A stretch of 9,847 bases of DNA from positions 1-9,847 of the forward strand of contig CALGNW010000054.1 of the NCBI GenBank assembly GCA_937958345.1, in the 5' to 3' direction. This DNA comes from an uncultured Neomegalonema sp. GTDB lineage: Bacteria; Pseudomonadota; Alphaproteobacteria; Rhodobacterales; Rhodobacteraceae. The notes under the pieces are model-generated. The model searched no databases. It was not told the origin of the DNA and saw only the letters and a program-made list of their open reading frames with translations. The position numbers and the translations under genes are program-made. Positions within the stretch are counted from its first letter, which is position 1, and the number at the start of each line of letters is the position of its first letter. Positions 1-6,381 of this stretch are shown in pieces.

Positions 1-1
1 C

Positions 2-499
2 TGGAAGCTGGATGACGGAACGGCTCATTTCGATCCGTCGACACTGGCTGTAACAACCGTAGACGTCGGAAATAACGCAACAAATGTGATCCCGGAGCGC
101 GCTCAGGCTACCGTCAACATCCGCTTCAACGACACGCATTCAGGAGCGTCGATTGTTGAAACCATACGCACATGGATGGCCGAAACTGCGGAGGGAACCG
201 GTGTGAAACTGTCGATGCGGTCCAAGATCAGCGGCGAGAGCTTTATAACCGAACCGGGTCCGCTCAGTGATACGGTCTCAGCCGCGGTAGAGGCAGAAAC
301 CGGCATAAAACCTGAGCTTTCGACCACCGGTGGCACGTCTGATGCGCGTTTCATGTGCAAGATTTGCCCGGTGGTAGAGTTCGGGCTTGTCGGAAAAACC
401 CTGCACAAAGTCGATGAGCATGTCGCAATCGAAGACATCACCACGTTAACGCGGATATATCGCCGGATCCTGCAAGACTGGTTCGCAGCCCAAGCCTGA
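2..499 (+). CDS. dapE: Succinyl-diaminopimelate desuccinylase, C-terminal part (5' end outside window)
   Basis: Zinc-dependent peptidase-like enzyme that hydrolyses N-succinyl-LL-2,6-diaminopimelate to succinate and LL-diaminopimelate in the cytoplasm, in the succinylase branch of lysine and peptidoglycan precursor synthesis. The reading frame is open from base 2 (WKLDDGTAHFD...), so the gene starts to the left of the window and about 165 C-terminal residues are visible. Family landmarks are the dimerisation-domain stretch TTVDVGNNATNVIPERA followed by NIRFNDTHS, the STTGGTSDARF motif, and GLVGKTLHKVDEHV, whose His corresponds to the last zinc ligand of DapE. The other metal ligands lie upstream of the window. 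A GTG within the stretch (base 86) could be mistaken for a start, but homology continues upstream of it. The gene ends 17 bp from the convergent DUF805 gene, with no terminator hairpin between them. Confidence 0.93.
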   Translation, partial: WKLDDGTAHFDPSTLAVTTVDVGNNATNVIPERAQATVNIRFNDTHSGASIVETIRTWMAETAEGTGVKLSMRSKISGESFITEPGPLSDTVSAAVEAETGIKPELSTTGGTSDARFMCKICPVVEFGLVGKTLHKVDEHVAIEDITTLTRIYRRILQDWFAAQA

Positions 500-516
500 C
501 AAAGCGTGGACGCCAA

Positions 517-1227
517 TCAGGCCATTCCGCGCTTGCCGAAACCCTTGCGACCGCCGCCTCCGGCCTGCGTCCGTGAGGCAGGCCGACGCTTGGCTTTACC
601 GGCAGGCTCGTCATTTCCTGCCCCTACCCTGCTGGACTGCCTCACCTCTTGCTGGTCGCGCAATTCCGCGCGGTGCGCCTGCGCTCTGTCGGCCCAGTTC
701 TCGTCCGTTCGGGCGGCACCGTCGAAAATGCTAATGCGATCAGCGCCGTATTCGTTTGCGCCAACTGTTCCGGGAAAAAAGCCGCAGGCTAACCCCATAC
801 CGAATGGTATCAACATCACGAATAATGCAATTGGCGTATTTGCCGGATCGGACGCCACTAACGTCATAGCAATCGGCAATGCGGCAAAGTTGATCGTGGT
901 CAACCATCCAGTCATGTTCATGTCGTGAAGCCGCTTAACCTGCGCTGCGACCGCCATATAGATCGACATTCCGATGACAATGACGAGGAATACTATTGAT
1001 GCGATTCCGATTCCGCTGGCGAAGAGCATTTCTGAAGGCGCGAGTTCTTCGATGTCAGAGGCATTACCCGCCGCGCTGACGTCGATGCCGATCATGGTCA
1101 TAAGGCCGATAAGCGCGCTTGAGAATGCGAAAGAAAGCCCCCCCAAAATTGCCCACTGGCTAACGATTGCGAGCCAGTAATTGCGTCGCCCGATGCGGCC
1201 CTCGAACCCGAATAGAATCCTGAACAT
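517..1227 (-). CDS. DUF805 family inner-membrane protein with long basic tail
   Basis: A small membrane protein of the DUF805 (YhaH-like) family, whose molecular function is not established. All three family hallmarks are present: FEGRIGRRNYW at residues 8-18, VKRLHDMNMTGW at 97-108, and FFPGTVGANEYG at 150-161. Four hydrophobic segments at about 19-48, 68-96, 109-126 and 131-152 indicate an integral inner-membrane protein. After residue 165 the sequence becomes a hydrophilic tail of about 70 residues rich in Arg, Gln, Gly and Ala, ending in a Gly/Lys/Arg cluster, probably cytoplasmic and disordered. I chose the ATG at 1227 (236 aa) over the adjacent in-frame TTG at 1230 because a G-rich Shine-Dalgarno lies about 7 bases before it. 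The gene lies 112 bp downstream of dapD on the same strand and converges on dapE. The shared location suggests nothing certain about its role. Confidence 0.85.
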   Translation of the reverse strand: MFRILFGFEGRIGRRNYWLAIVSQWAILGGLSFAFSSALIGLMTMIGIDVSAAGNASDIEELAPSEMLFASGIGIASIVFLVIVIGMSIYMAVAAQVKRLHDMNMTGWLTTINFAALPIAMTLVASDPANTPIALFVMLIPFGMGLACGFFPGTVGANEYGADRISIFDGAARTDENWADRAQAHRAELRDQQEVRQSSRVGAGNDEPAGKAKRRPASRTQAGGGGRKGFGKRGMA

Positions 1228-1339
1228 CAACCTGCCCCCCCTTTTTTACACGGGGCACAGGCTACTCAAATGACGTAACGGTTGATTTAACGTCTAAATT
1301 TTTAACGAAAATCAGTGGTACTTCAGTCCTGCCACCAAT
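1228..1339. other. AT-rich spacer between dapD and the DUF805 gene, with three TAACG repeats
   Basis: Non-coding spacer, distinctly more AT-rich than the flanking genes. TAACG occurs three times on the plus strand (1276-1280, 1288-1292, 1303-1307); the last two belong to identical TTTAACG heptamers 15 bp apart. It may hold the promoter or operator of the DUF805 gene, but I cannot place a convincing -35/-10 pair. The only hairpin after dapD is a 4-bp GTGG/CCAC stem followed by TGATTTTC on the minus strand, too weak to call a terminator, so read-through from dapD is possible. Confidence 0.3.
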
Positions 1340-2185
1340 TTACGAGCGCAAAAGCTCGTTTATTGAGGTTTTCGAACGGGTGCGTTCATCAACCCGCTTT
1401 ACGATTACTGCACAATACAGGCTTGGCCCGTAGTTTTTCCCCGGTAAGTTTGCACCGGGCATCGATCCCGAGACGACAACGGAATAGGGCGGAACTTCGC
1501 CCATGAACACTTCGCCGGTCGCCCGATCAACGATCTTGGTGGATTGTCCGATAAATACGCCCATCCCGATGACCGCACCCTCACGCACAATACAGCCCTC
1601 GACGACCTCGGAACGTGCTCCGATAAAGCAGTTGTCCTCAATAATCACCGGACCCGCCTGCAGCGGCTCAAGAACGCCGCCAATCCCCGCTCCGCCCGAC
1701 AAATGCACGTTCTTTCCGATCTGCGCGCATGATCCCACAGTCGCCCAGGTATCAACCATCGTACCACTGTCAACGAAGGCTCCGAGATTTACGAAACTCG
1801 GCATCAGAACAACATTCGGGGCAATGTGCGCGCTGCGTCGCACGATGCAGTTAGGAACAGCGCGGAAACCCGCCTTGCTGAACTCGGCATCGCCCCAACC
1901 CTCAAACTTTGACGGGACCTTATCCCACCACTTCGAACCGCCCGGCCCGCCGTCAATCGTCGTCATATCGTTCAGACGGAAAGAGAGAAGAACCGCCATC
2001 TTCGCCCATTGATTGACGGACCAATCACCATCAGCGCCCTTTTCAGCAACTCGTAAGGCGCCGGAATCTAATAAGTTTAGCGCTTCTTCAACGGCGTCGC
2101 GCACTTCGCCCTTTGTATCTGCGTTGACGCCCTCGCGGGCCTCAAAGGCGGCTTCGATAACGGATTTCAGCTGTGCGCGGTCCAT
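1340..2185 (-). CDS. dapD: 2,3,4,5-tetrahydropyridine-2,6-dicarboxylate N-succinyltransferase
   Basis: Transfers succinyl from succinyl-CoA to tetrahydrodipicolinate, giving N-succinyl-2-amino-6-ketopimelate, in the lysine/diaminopimelate pathway; the family acts as a cytoplasmic trimer. The 281-residue length is close to the roughly 275 residues usual for DapD. Residues 1-105 form the helical N-terminal domain. Residues about 109-235 form a left-handed beta-helix with visible hexapeptide repeats (IVRRSAHIAPNVVLMPSFVNLG and onward). Asp145 in GTMVDTW and Glu193 in GARSEVVEG match the conserved acidic active-site residues known in this family. The ATG at 2185 is preceded by GGGAGA about 5 bases upstream. 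The gene is divergent from the LOG gene (120 bp apart), and dapE lies just beyond the DUF805 gene, so two enzymes of the succinylase branch cluster here. Confidence 0.96.
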   Translation of the reverse strand: MDRAQLKSVIEAAFEAREGVNADTKGEVRDAVEEALNLLDSGALRVAEKGADGDWSVNQWAKMAVLLSFRLNDMTTIDGGPGGSKWWDKVPSKFEGWGDAEFSKAGFRAVPNCIVRRSAHIAPNVVLMPSFVNLGAFVDSGTMVDTWATVGSCAQIGKNVHLSGGAGIGGVLEPLQAGPVIIEDNCFIGARSEVVEGCIVREGAVIGMGVFIGQSTKIVDRATGEVFMGEVPPYSVVVSGSMPGANLPGKNYGPSLYCAVIVKRVDERTRSKTSINELLRS

Positions 2186-2224
2186 TGGTATCTCCCGGAT
2201 AGTGTCCCTGTTTCCGCAGACCTA

Positions 2225-2239
2225 TCGGAGTCGCTCCGA
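2225..2239. repeat. 15-bp inverted repeat in the dapD/LOG divergent intergenic region
   Basis: TCGGAG-TCG-CTCCGA is a perfect 6-bp inverted repeat with a 3-base centre, 40 bp upstream of the dapD start. It could be a dyad operator or a small stem-loop in the dapD leader. It contains a GANTC site (GAGTC, 2228-2232); a second (GATTC) is at 2254-2258. There is no U-tract in either direction, so it is not a terminator. I could not place convincing promoters for either gene in 2186-2305. Confidence 0.35.
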
Positions 2240-2305
2240 AAAGAAAATCTTTCGATTCACCGCTCATCATGCGAAGGCCGAGGACCAACGCGAGAAGGCT
2301 ATTAA

Positions 2306-3139
2306 ATGAAGAAGAAACAATCGCCGCTGAAACACGTCGAAGTGGACCTCGAGAAGTTCGAGGAAATTCCGCAGACGCCGCAATCCGAGTCGCCGACATA
2401 TCGTCTGGCAGTAGCGGATCAGGACTTTTTGTTGCGCGAGGAACTCCGGCCTGTGCGGCTTCAGCTAGAGCTGCTGAAACCCGAGATGATCCTGACTGAG
2501 CACGGTATCGAGTCGACAGTTGTTCTGTTCGGAGGCGCGCGCTTGCCTGAGCCAGGTGTCGAACCCTGGGCTGCGAAGAACGAAACACAACGTAAGAATC
2601 TGAAAGAAAACTCAAAGTACTACGAGCAAGCACGCCTGTTCGCCCGGCGCGTGAGCGAAGAATCTCTCAAGCTCGGCAATAAGGAATTCGTCGTTGTGAC
2701 GGGCGGCGGTCCTGGTGTTATGGAGGCGGGCAATCGGGGCGCGACTGATGTCGGCGCTAAGTCAATCGGCCTGAATATCGTCCTGCGGCAGGAACCCTTG
2801 CCAAACGCCTACACGACGCCGGAACTTTGCTTCAACTTCCACTACTTCGCCATCCGCAAGATGCATTTTCTGATGCGCGCAAAAGCCATCGCCGTATTTC
2901 CGGGCGGCTTCGGAACGATGGACGAGCTTTTCGAAACGCTGACATTGATTCAGACGGAACGGATGGATCCGGTTCCGGTCATTTTGTTCGGTGAATCGTT
3001 CTGGAGGCGCGTGATCAACTTTGAGGCGCTGGCCGAAGAGGGAACGATTGGACCAAACGATACCGACCTATTCTCTTTCGTCGATACCGCGGAAGAGGGC
3101 TGGGATGCCATTGCCAAATATTACAATCTGAACGCATGA
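2306..3139 (+). CDS. LOG family protein (TIGR00730-type phosphoribohydrolase, cytokinin-activating family)
   Basis: A 277-residue member of the LOG/lysine-decarboxylase-like Rossmann family, whose characterised members release a free base from nucleoside 5'-monophosphates (cytokinin riboside 5'-monophosphate phosphoribohydrolase activity). The diagnostic motifs are present: a GGARLPEP stretch at about 76-83, the nucleotide-binding loop GGGPGVMEAGNRGA at 133-146, and PGGFGTMDELFE at 199-210. Arg184 and Lys185 lie just before it in FAIRKMHFLMR. About 65 N-terminal residues rich in Lys and Glu precede the Rossmann core, making it longer than the roughly 190-residue plant-type LOG proteins; this long form is familiar in alphaproteobacteria. 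The ATG at 2306 follows AGAAGG by 7 bases. Whether it acts on cytokinin nucleotides or other nucleotides here cannot be told from sequence. It stands alone: dapD is divergent and a terminator follows. Confidence 0.88.
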   Translation: MKKKQSPLKHVEVDLEKFEEIPQTPQSESPTYRLAVADQDFLLREELRPVRLQLELLKPEMILTEHGIESTVVLFGGARLPEPGVEPWAAKNETQRKNLKENSKYYEQARLFARRVSEESLKLGNKEFVVVTGGGPGVMEAGNRGATDVGAKSIGLNIVLRQEPLPNAYTTPELCFNFHYFAIRKMHFLMRAKAIAVFPGGFGTMDELFETLTLIQTERMDPVPVILFGESFWRRVINFEALAEEGTIGPNDTDLFSFVDTAEEGWDAIAKYYNLNA

Positions 3140-3178
3140 GCTTTCAGGGTCGTCTCCAGCAGACAAGGATTCGATTCA

Positions 3179-3204
3179 GCCCGGCACGATCCCCGTTGCC
3201 GGGC
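3179..3204 (+). other. GC-rich hairpin downstream of the LOG gene, no U-tract
   Basis: GCCCGGCA and TGCCGGGC form a perfect 8-bp stem around a 10-base loop, 40 bp after the LOG stop codon. No T-run follows in either direction, so it is not a canonical intrinsic terminator. It could protect the mRNA 3' end or be a Rho-associated pause structure. Just upstream, two GANTC sites abut as GATTCGATTC (3168-3177). Confidence 0.4.
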
Positions 3205-3227
3205 CGTATAGCCTGTGATCAAAGGGC

Positions 3228-3260
3228 CGTGTCGGTTCTGCCAATCGACACGAACTTTTT
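3228..3260 (+). terminator. Rho-independent terminator of the LOG gene
   Basis: CGTGTCGGTT pairs with AATCGACACG through 10 bp (one G-U wobble) around a 5-base CTGCC loop, followed by AAC and five T residues. It lies about 90 bp after the LOG stop. The remaining spacer to the dnaA 3' end, about 3261-3415, holds no gene that I can support and no strong minus-strand terminator for dnaA. Confidence 0.6.
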
Positions 3261-3415
3261 CACTTCGGGCAGAAGCCTTTTGGAACACGATACGCAAAGA
3301 GCCCCCTGAGGCGTTGCCGCATCCTCAAGCGCGTATGAAACCGAACGTCAGTCACCCGGTTCTCTCGGGCCTTGAGGCCGGATTGGCAGCCAGGACAGAC
3401 CTTACTCTCTGCCAA

Positions 3416-3428
3416 ACTGATAATCAGT
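3416..3428. repeat. 13-bp palindrome overlapping the dnaA stop codon
   Basis: ACTGAT-A-ATCAGT is a perfect 6-bp inverted repeat with a single central base, covering the dnaA TGA (3424-3426). The loop is too small for a stable full-length hairpin and no T-run follows, so it is more likely a chance dyad or protein site than a terminator. Confidence 0.3.
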
Positions 3429-4830
3429 GCTGCAACCTGCGGCGCAGCATCTCGACGTCCTCGCGGATGCTCGGATCTTCTTTACACAGCTGCAGCACGC
3501 GCTTAACGCCGTGCATGATCGTTGTGTGATCGCGATTGCCAAACTTCCGGCCAATCTCGGGCAAGGACTTATCCGTCAGATCTTTGGACAGATACATCGC
3601 AATCTGCCGGGGCCGTGCGACCGAGCGCGCACGCCGCGGTGAAAGCAGGTCGGAAAGCTTGATATCAAACTGATCGGCCACCGCGCGCTGAATCTCATCA
3701 ATAGTAATCCGGCGGTCATACGCACGCAGCAAATCCTGCAGCAACTGTTCGGCGACCTCGCAATCCACGCGACGTCCGAACAAACTTGCATGGGCCACCA
3801 GTCGATTCAGCGCACCCTCGATTACCCGCATGTTCGAGGAGACGCGCTTCGCAACAAAGCCCAAGACATCGGGATCAATGTCCAGATCGGGGGTTTCCGC
3901 CATAGCGGCATCGAATTTTGACTGCAAAACGCCCAACCGCAACTCGTAATCGGGCGCGCCGATATCTGCGACCAACCCCCAGTTCAAACGCGATTTGATA
4001 CGGTCTTCGACACCATCCAAATCACTCGGCGAACGGTCGGCGCTAATGACAATCTGCCGGTTCTGGTCGATCAGAGCGTTGAACGTATGAAAAAATTCTT
4101 CCTGCGTTGATTCCTTGCCGGCAATGAACTGGAAATCATCAATCAGCAGCAAATCAACCGAACGGAATTCTTCTTTGAAAGAATGGGAGTCTTTATAGCG
4201 AAGGGCACTGACAAAACGGTGCATAAACTTTTCGGCGGAAACATAGAGCAGCTTTTTATGGGGATAGAGCTCTTGTGTCTCCCAAGCGATGCTCTGCATC
4301 AGATGGGTCTTACCGATGCCGACGTCACCGAAAAGGAACAGCGGATTATATGCCGCTCCCGGTCCATCCGACTCGGAAACACGGCGCGCGGCAGCATGGG
4401 CCAATTCATTGGACTTTCCGACGACAAACGAATCAAATTTCAGTCGCTCGTCCAACGTCACATAAGTAGAGCCATACCCGCTGTCGGTTTCCGGCGACGA
4501 TGACAGATTTAAGCGCGCCGCTCCGCCAGCCTGCTTTACCTTCGGTACAACCGCAGTCTGCGTTAATTCGTTTGCTACCATTAGCTGCACGTTATCGACG
4601 CCAATGTCGGTCATCCGCCAATGGTCGCGGAGGACGGCCCCGAACCGATCCGCGACTTTGTCCCTAACAAATCGGTTCGGCGCGCAAATGCGGATGGTTC
4701 TATCGTCGAGAGACGGCGCGGATAGAACAGCAATCCAACTTTGATAGCTCGCCTCGCCGATCTCTCCGCGAAGCGCATTGCGTATTCCGGTCCAAGCGGC
4801 TTCCAGCGTTTGAGGCGGTCTATTGCTCAA
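3424..4830 (-). CDS. dnaA: Chromosomal replication initiator protein DnaA
   Basis: AAA+ ATPase that binds DnaA boxes, melts the origin and recruits helicase. Numbering from the TTG at 4830 (468 aa, close to the 467 of E. coli DnaA): domain I at about 9-75 (AAWTGIRNALRGEIGEASYQ), a short linker to about 128, and the AAA+ domain at about 130-365 with Walker A GDVGIGKT (168-175), Walker B LLLIDDFQF (227-235) and the box SRLNWGL (280-286). Domain IV follows, with the helix-turn-helix signature FGNRDHTTIMHGVKRV at 431-446. I chose TTG 4830 because GGGGAGG lies exactly 8 bases upstream, whereas the in-frame ATG at 4860 (478 aa) and GTG at 4935 (503 aa) have no Shine-Dalgarno, and domain I begins soon after 4830. 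Walker A has Asp as its second residue. The upstream neighbour rpsT ends in a strong terminator, so dnaA should be transcribed from its own promoter. Confidence 0.96.
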   Translation of the reverse strand: MSNRPPQTLEAAWTGIRNALRGEIGEASYQSWIAVLSAPSLDDRTIRICAPNRFVRDKVADRFGAVLRDHWRMTDIGVDNVQLMVANELTQTAVVPKVKQAGGAARLNLSSSPETDSGYGSTYVTLDERLKFDSFVVGKSNELAHAAARRVSESDGPGAAYNPLFLFGDVGIGKTHLMQSIAWETQELYPHKKLLYVSAEKFMHRFVSALRYKDSHSFKEEFRSVDLLLIDDFQFIAGKESTQEEFFHTFNALIDQNRQIVISADRSPSDLDGVEDRIKSRLNWGLVADIGAPDYELRLGVLQSKFDAAMAETPDLDIDPDVLGFVAKRVSSNMRVIEGALNRLVAHASLFGRRVDCEVAEQLLQDLLRAYDRRITIDEIQRAVADQFDIKLSDLLSPRRARSVARPRQIAMYLSKDLTDKSLPEIGRKFGNRDHTTIMHGVKRVLQLCKEDPSIREDVEMLRRRLQH

Positions 4831-5124
4831 GTGATCAACCTCCCCAACCGACCGAGCCATGCAGCCGAAACAAGAAACCCGCACAGTAACTGCGCGACGC
4901 TTAAATGCATAATCGAAGTATGCCCGCTTGGACACATCGTTATTCTACTGATGGGAAGAATATAAACGCGCCACAACTTCGAAACCCAGACGCTTTACAC
5001 GATCTGGCGCGTTACTAACTTGCGACCTCATCCCACCCGTCTAACAAAGTTAACGAATTGAGTCTGAGTCGCGCAAGGTTTAACCCGGCAAATTCACAAA
5101 TTTTCTTCGCCACCGCCGGCCAAG
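4831..5124 (-). promoter_or_regulatory. dnaA upstream region: leader and putative promoter, tandem GANTC sites
   Basis: Non-coding stretch of nearly 300 bp between the rpsT terminator and the dnaA start. On the minus strand a plausible -10 TAGAAT lies at 4942-4947 (5 of 6 match to TATAAT), but with no good -35 at 16-18 bp, so it may need an activator; a second AT-rich candidate, TATATT, lies just upstream. Two CcrM-type GANTC sites sit one base apart (GAGTC at 5060-5064 and 5066-5070). An HpaI-type GTTAAC and a TAAC-AAA-GTTA dyad occur at about 5042-5054. I find no close match to the DnaA box TTATCCACA on either strand and no AT-rich repeat array, so this does not look like oriC. Confidence 0.45.
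4839..4845 (-). promoter_or_regulatory. Ribosome binding site that fixes the dnaA start
   Basis: On the minus strand GGGGAGG is followed by 8 bases (TTGATCAC) and then TTG AGC. It is the only strong Shine-Dalgarno near the dnaA 5' end. If translation began at ATG 4860 or GTG 4935, this sequence would lie inside the coding region. Confidence 0.6.
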
Positions 5125-5154
5125 AAAAAACGGCGCATGCACTATGCGCCGTTT
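5125..5154 (-). terminator. Strong Rho-independent terminator of rpsT
   Basis: On the minus strand AAACGGCGCAT and ATGCGCCGTTT form a perfect 11-bp stem around a 5-base loop, running into further T residues (TTTC). It starts 28 bp after the rpsT stop codon and should separate rpsT from dnaA transcription. Confidence 0.9.
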
Positions 5155-5182
5155 AAAACGATTTCTCGATAGCTGACGAAAT

Positions 5183-5449
5183 TTAGGCGCTTAGCGCCTT
5201 CACCCGTGCCGCGAGCCGCGATACTTTGCGGCTGGCTGTATTCTTGTGAACAATGCCTTTGTTGGCGCTGCGCATAATCTCGGGTTGCGCCGCCTTCAAC
5301 GCGTCCTTCGCTGCATCGCTGTCGCCGGAAGCGATTGCTTCCTCGACCTTACGGATAAACGTCCGCATGCGGCTGCGGCGTGCAGTGTTGACTTCGGTAC
5401 GGCGGGCTGCCTGGCGGATGCGCTTGCGGGCTTGGGGCGAGTTGGCCAT
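5183..5449 (-). CDS. rpsT: 30S ribosomal protein S20
   Basis: Small basic protein that binds the 5' and 3' minor domains of 16S rRNA in the 30S subunit. The 88-residue product matches the family's usual 85-90 residues and has its hallmarks: N-terminal MANSPQARKRIRQAARR, the central RRSRMRTFIRKVEEAI helix, and GIVHKNTASRKVSRL near the C-terminus. The ATG at 5449 is preceded only by a weak AGAAG. The gene has its own sigma-70-like promoter in the 62-bp gap to the upstream enoyl-CoA hydratase gene and a strong terminator downstream, so it is probably a monocistronic unit, possibly with some read-through from the gene upstream. The placement between an enoyl-CoA hydratase gene and dnaA is a recurrent alphaproteobacterial arrangement. 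Confidence 0.97.
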   Translation of the reverse strand: MANSPQARKRIRQAARRTEVNTARRSRMRTFIRKVEEAIASGDSDAAKDALKAAQPEIMRSANKGIVHKNTASRKVSRLAARVKALSA

Positions 5450-5485
5450 CTACTTCTACACGGTCCTGTTTGATCTGAGAGAGCG

Positions 5486-5515
5486 GCTATACACTCGGCT
5501 GCGGGGTTTCGTCAA
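5486..5515 (-). promoter_or_regulatory. Sigma-70-like promoter of rpsT
   Basis: On the minus strand a -35 TTGACG (5510-5515, 5 of 6 consensus) is followed by an 18-bp spacer and a -10 TATAGC (5486-5491, 4 of 6). The -35 overlaps the stop codon of the upstream enoyl-CoA hydratase gene. Transcription would begin at about 5479, giving a leader of roughly 30 nt before the S20 start. Confidence 0.55.
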
Positions 5516-6288
5516 CGGTCGCGAAACTGCGCTTTTCGTTTTTCTACAAAAGCGGCCATGCCTTCCTTCTGATCTTCGGTCGAAAACAAAGAATAGAAAG
5601 CCATCCGTTCGTAGTTCAAACCCTCAGCAAGCGAGGATTCGTCTGCACGTTCAACCGCTTTCTTAGCAACCATCACGGCAACGCCCGACATATCCGCAAT
5701 TTTCGCGGCGAGCGTCATGGCCTCTTCCATCAGATCATTTTCAGGGACGACACGGCTGACGAGGCTTGCACGCTCGGCCTCTTCTGCCGTCATAAAGCGC
5801 CCTGAGAGAATCATTTCCATCGCCTTGGCCTTGCCAACGGCGCGGGTCAGGCGCTGGGTTCCTCCGGCCCCGGGGATCACGCCGAGCGTAATTTCAGGCA
5901 ATCCGAAGCGGGCATTTTCCGCAGCAATAATAATGTCGCACGCCAGAGCGAGTTCGCAGCCCCCACCAAGAGCATATCCGGCAACGGCGGCGATGACCGG
6001 CTTACGGCACTTGGGAATTGCCTCCCAAGGACCACCCATGAAGTCGTCCTGCATCGTGGCCGGATACGTTCGCTCGGCCATTTCCTTGATGTCCGCCCCT
6101 GCAGCGAAAGCCTTGTCGCTGCCGGTAACGACAATCGCGCCAATCGAGTCATCGTTCTCGAATTTATCAAGCGCGGTCGCAATTTCGCCGAGCAGCGTGC
6201 CGTTTAGCGCGTTGAGCGACTCAGGCCGGTCCAATGTGATTGTTCCCACATGCCCTTGAGTTTCCACGACAATCGTTTCGTAAGCCAT
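5512..6288 (-). CDS. Short-chain enoyl-CoA hydratase (crotonase family)
   Basis: Cytoplasmic enzyme that adds water across the double bond of trans-2-enoyl-CoA in fatty-acid beta-oxidation and related acyl-CoA catabolism. The 258-residue length is typical of monofunctional crotonases. The sequence shows the CoA-binding/oxyanion segment FAAGADIKEM at 61-70 and GYALGGGCELALACD at 104-118. Both catalytic glutamates of classic hydratases are present: Glu112 in GGCELA and Glu132 in GLPEITLGVIPGAGGTQ. Having both supports a true hydratase rather than an isomerase, dehalogenase or hydroxyisobutyryl-CoA hydrolase. The ATG at 6288 follows CGGAG by about 7 bases. The gene lies 93 bp downstream of mutM on the same strand with no terminator between, so co-transcription is likely; the link to DNA repair and ribosomal genes is positional, not functional. 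Gene names in use include fadB1 and echA, and I cannot choose between them. Confidence 0.93.
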   Translation of the reverse strand: MAYETIVVETQGHVGTITLDRPESLNALNGTLLGEIATALDKFENDDSIGAIVVTGSDKAFAAGADIKEMAERTYPATMQDDFMGGPWEAIPKCRKPVIAAVAGYALGGGCELALACDIIIAAENARFGLPEITLGVIPGAGGTQRLTRAVGKAKAMEMILSGRFMTAEEAERASLVSRVVPENDLMEEAMTLAAKIADMSGVAVMVAKKAVERADESSLAEGLNYERMAFYSLFSTEDQKEGMAAFVEKRKAQFRDR

Positions 6289-6381
6289 CTATACGCTCCG
6301 TTGATGTCTCCGCAGGGGAGGGGCGACGGGTAGCCCATCAACCCGCACCGTGCAACGTCCTGTCATCGCTGCTCCACTCTG

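Noticed and set aside
86..499. dapE as a complete short gene starting at GTG 86
   Set aside because: Homology to DapE continues in frame upstream to the window edge, so the gene is truncated by the window and not short.
506..928. Plus-strand frame of 140 codons opposite the DUF805 gene
   Set aside because: The DUF805 frame has three family motifs and four membrane helices, while this frame has a Pro/Arg/Ser-rich shadow composition.
1310..1342. Minus-strand terminator for dapD (GTGG/CCAC stem then TGATTTTC)
   Set aside because: Only a 4-bp stem with a long loop and a mismatch; too weak to call.
2142..2633. Minus-strand frame of 163 codons across the LOG 5' end and the dapD start
   Set aside because: Composition is Ser/Arg-rich shadow sequence. 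It overlaps two well-supported genes and would place a gene across the divergent promoter region.
3140..3529. Plus-strand frame of 104 codons from GTG 3215, running into the dnaA 3' end
   Set aside because: It contains the LOG terminator hairpin, overlaps the end of dnaA on the opposite strand, has no ribosome site and no recognisable protein features.
4831..5182. Possible oriC next to dnaA
   Set aside because: No near-consensus DnaA boxes, no AT-rich unwinding repeats, and the space is taken up by an rpsT terminator and a dnaA leader. In alphaproteobacteria the origin is often away from dnaA, for example near hemE in Caulobacter.
6289..6381. TTGATG/CATCAA inverted repeat between mutM and the enoyl-CoA hydratase gene
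   Set aside because: The arms are only 6 bp and over 25 bases apart, with no U-tract. Not distinguishable from chance.
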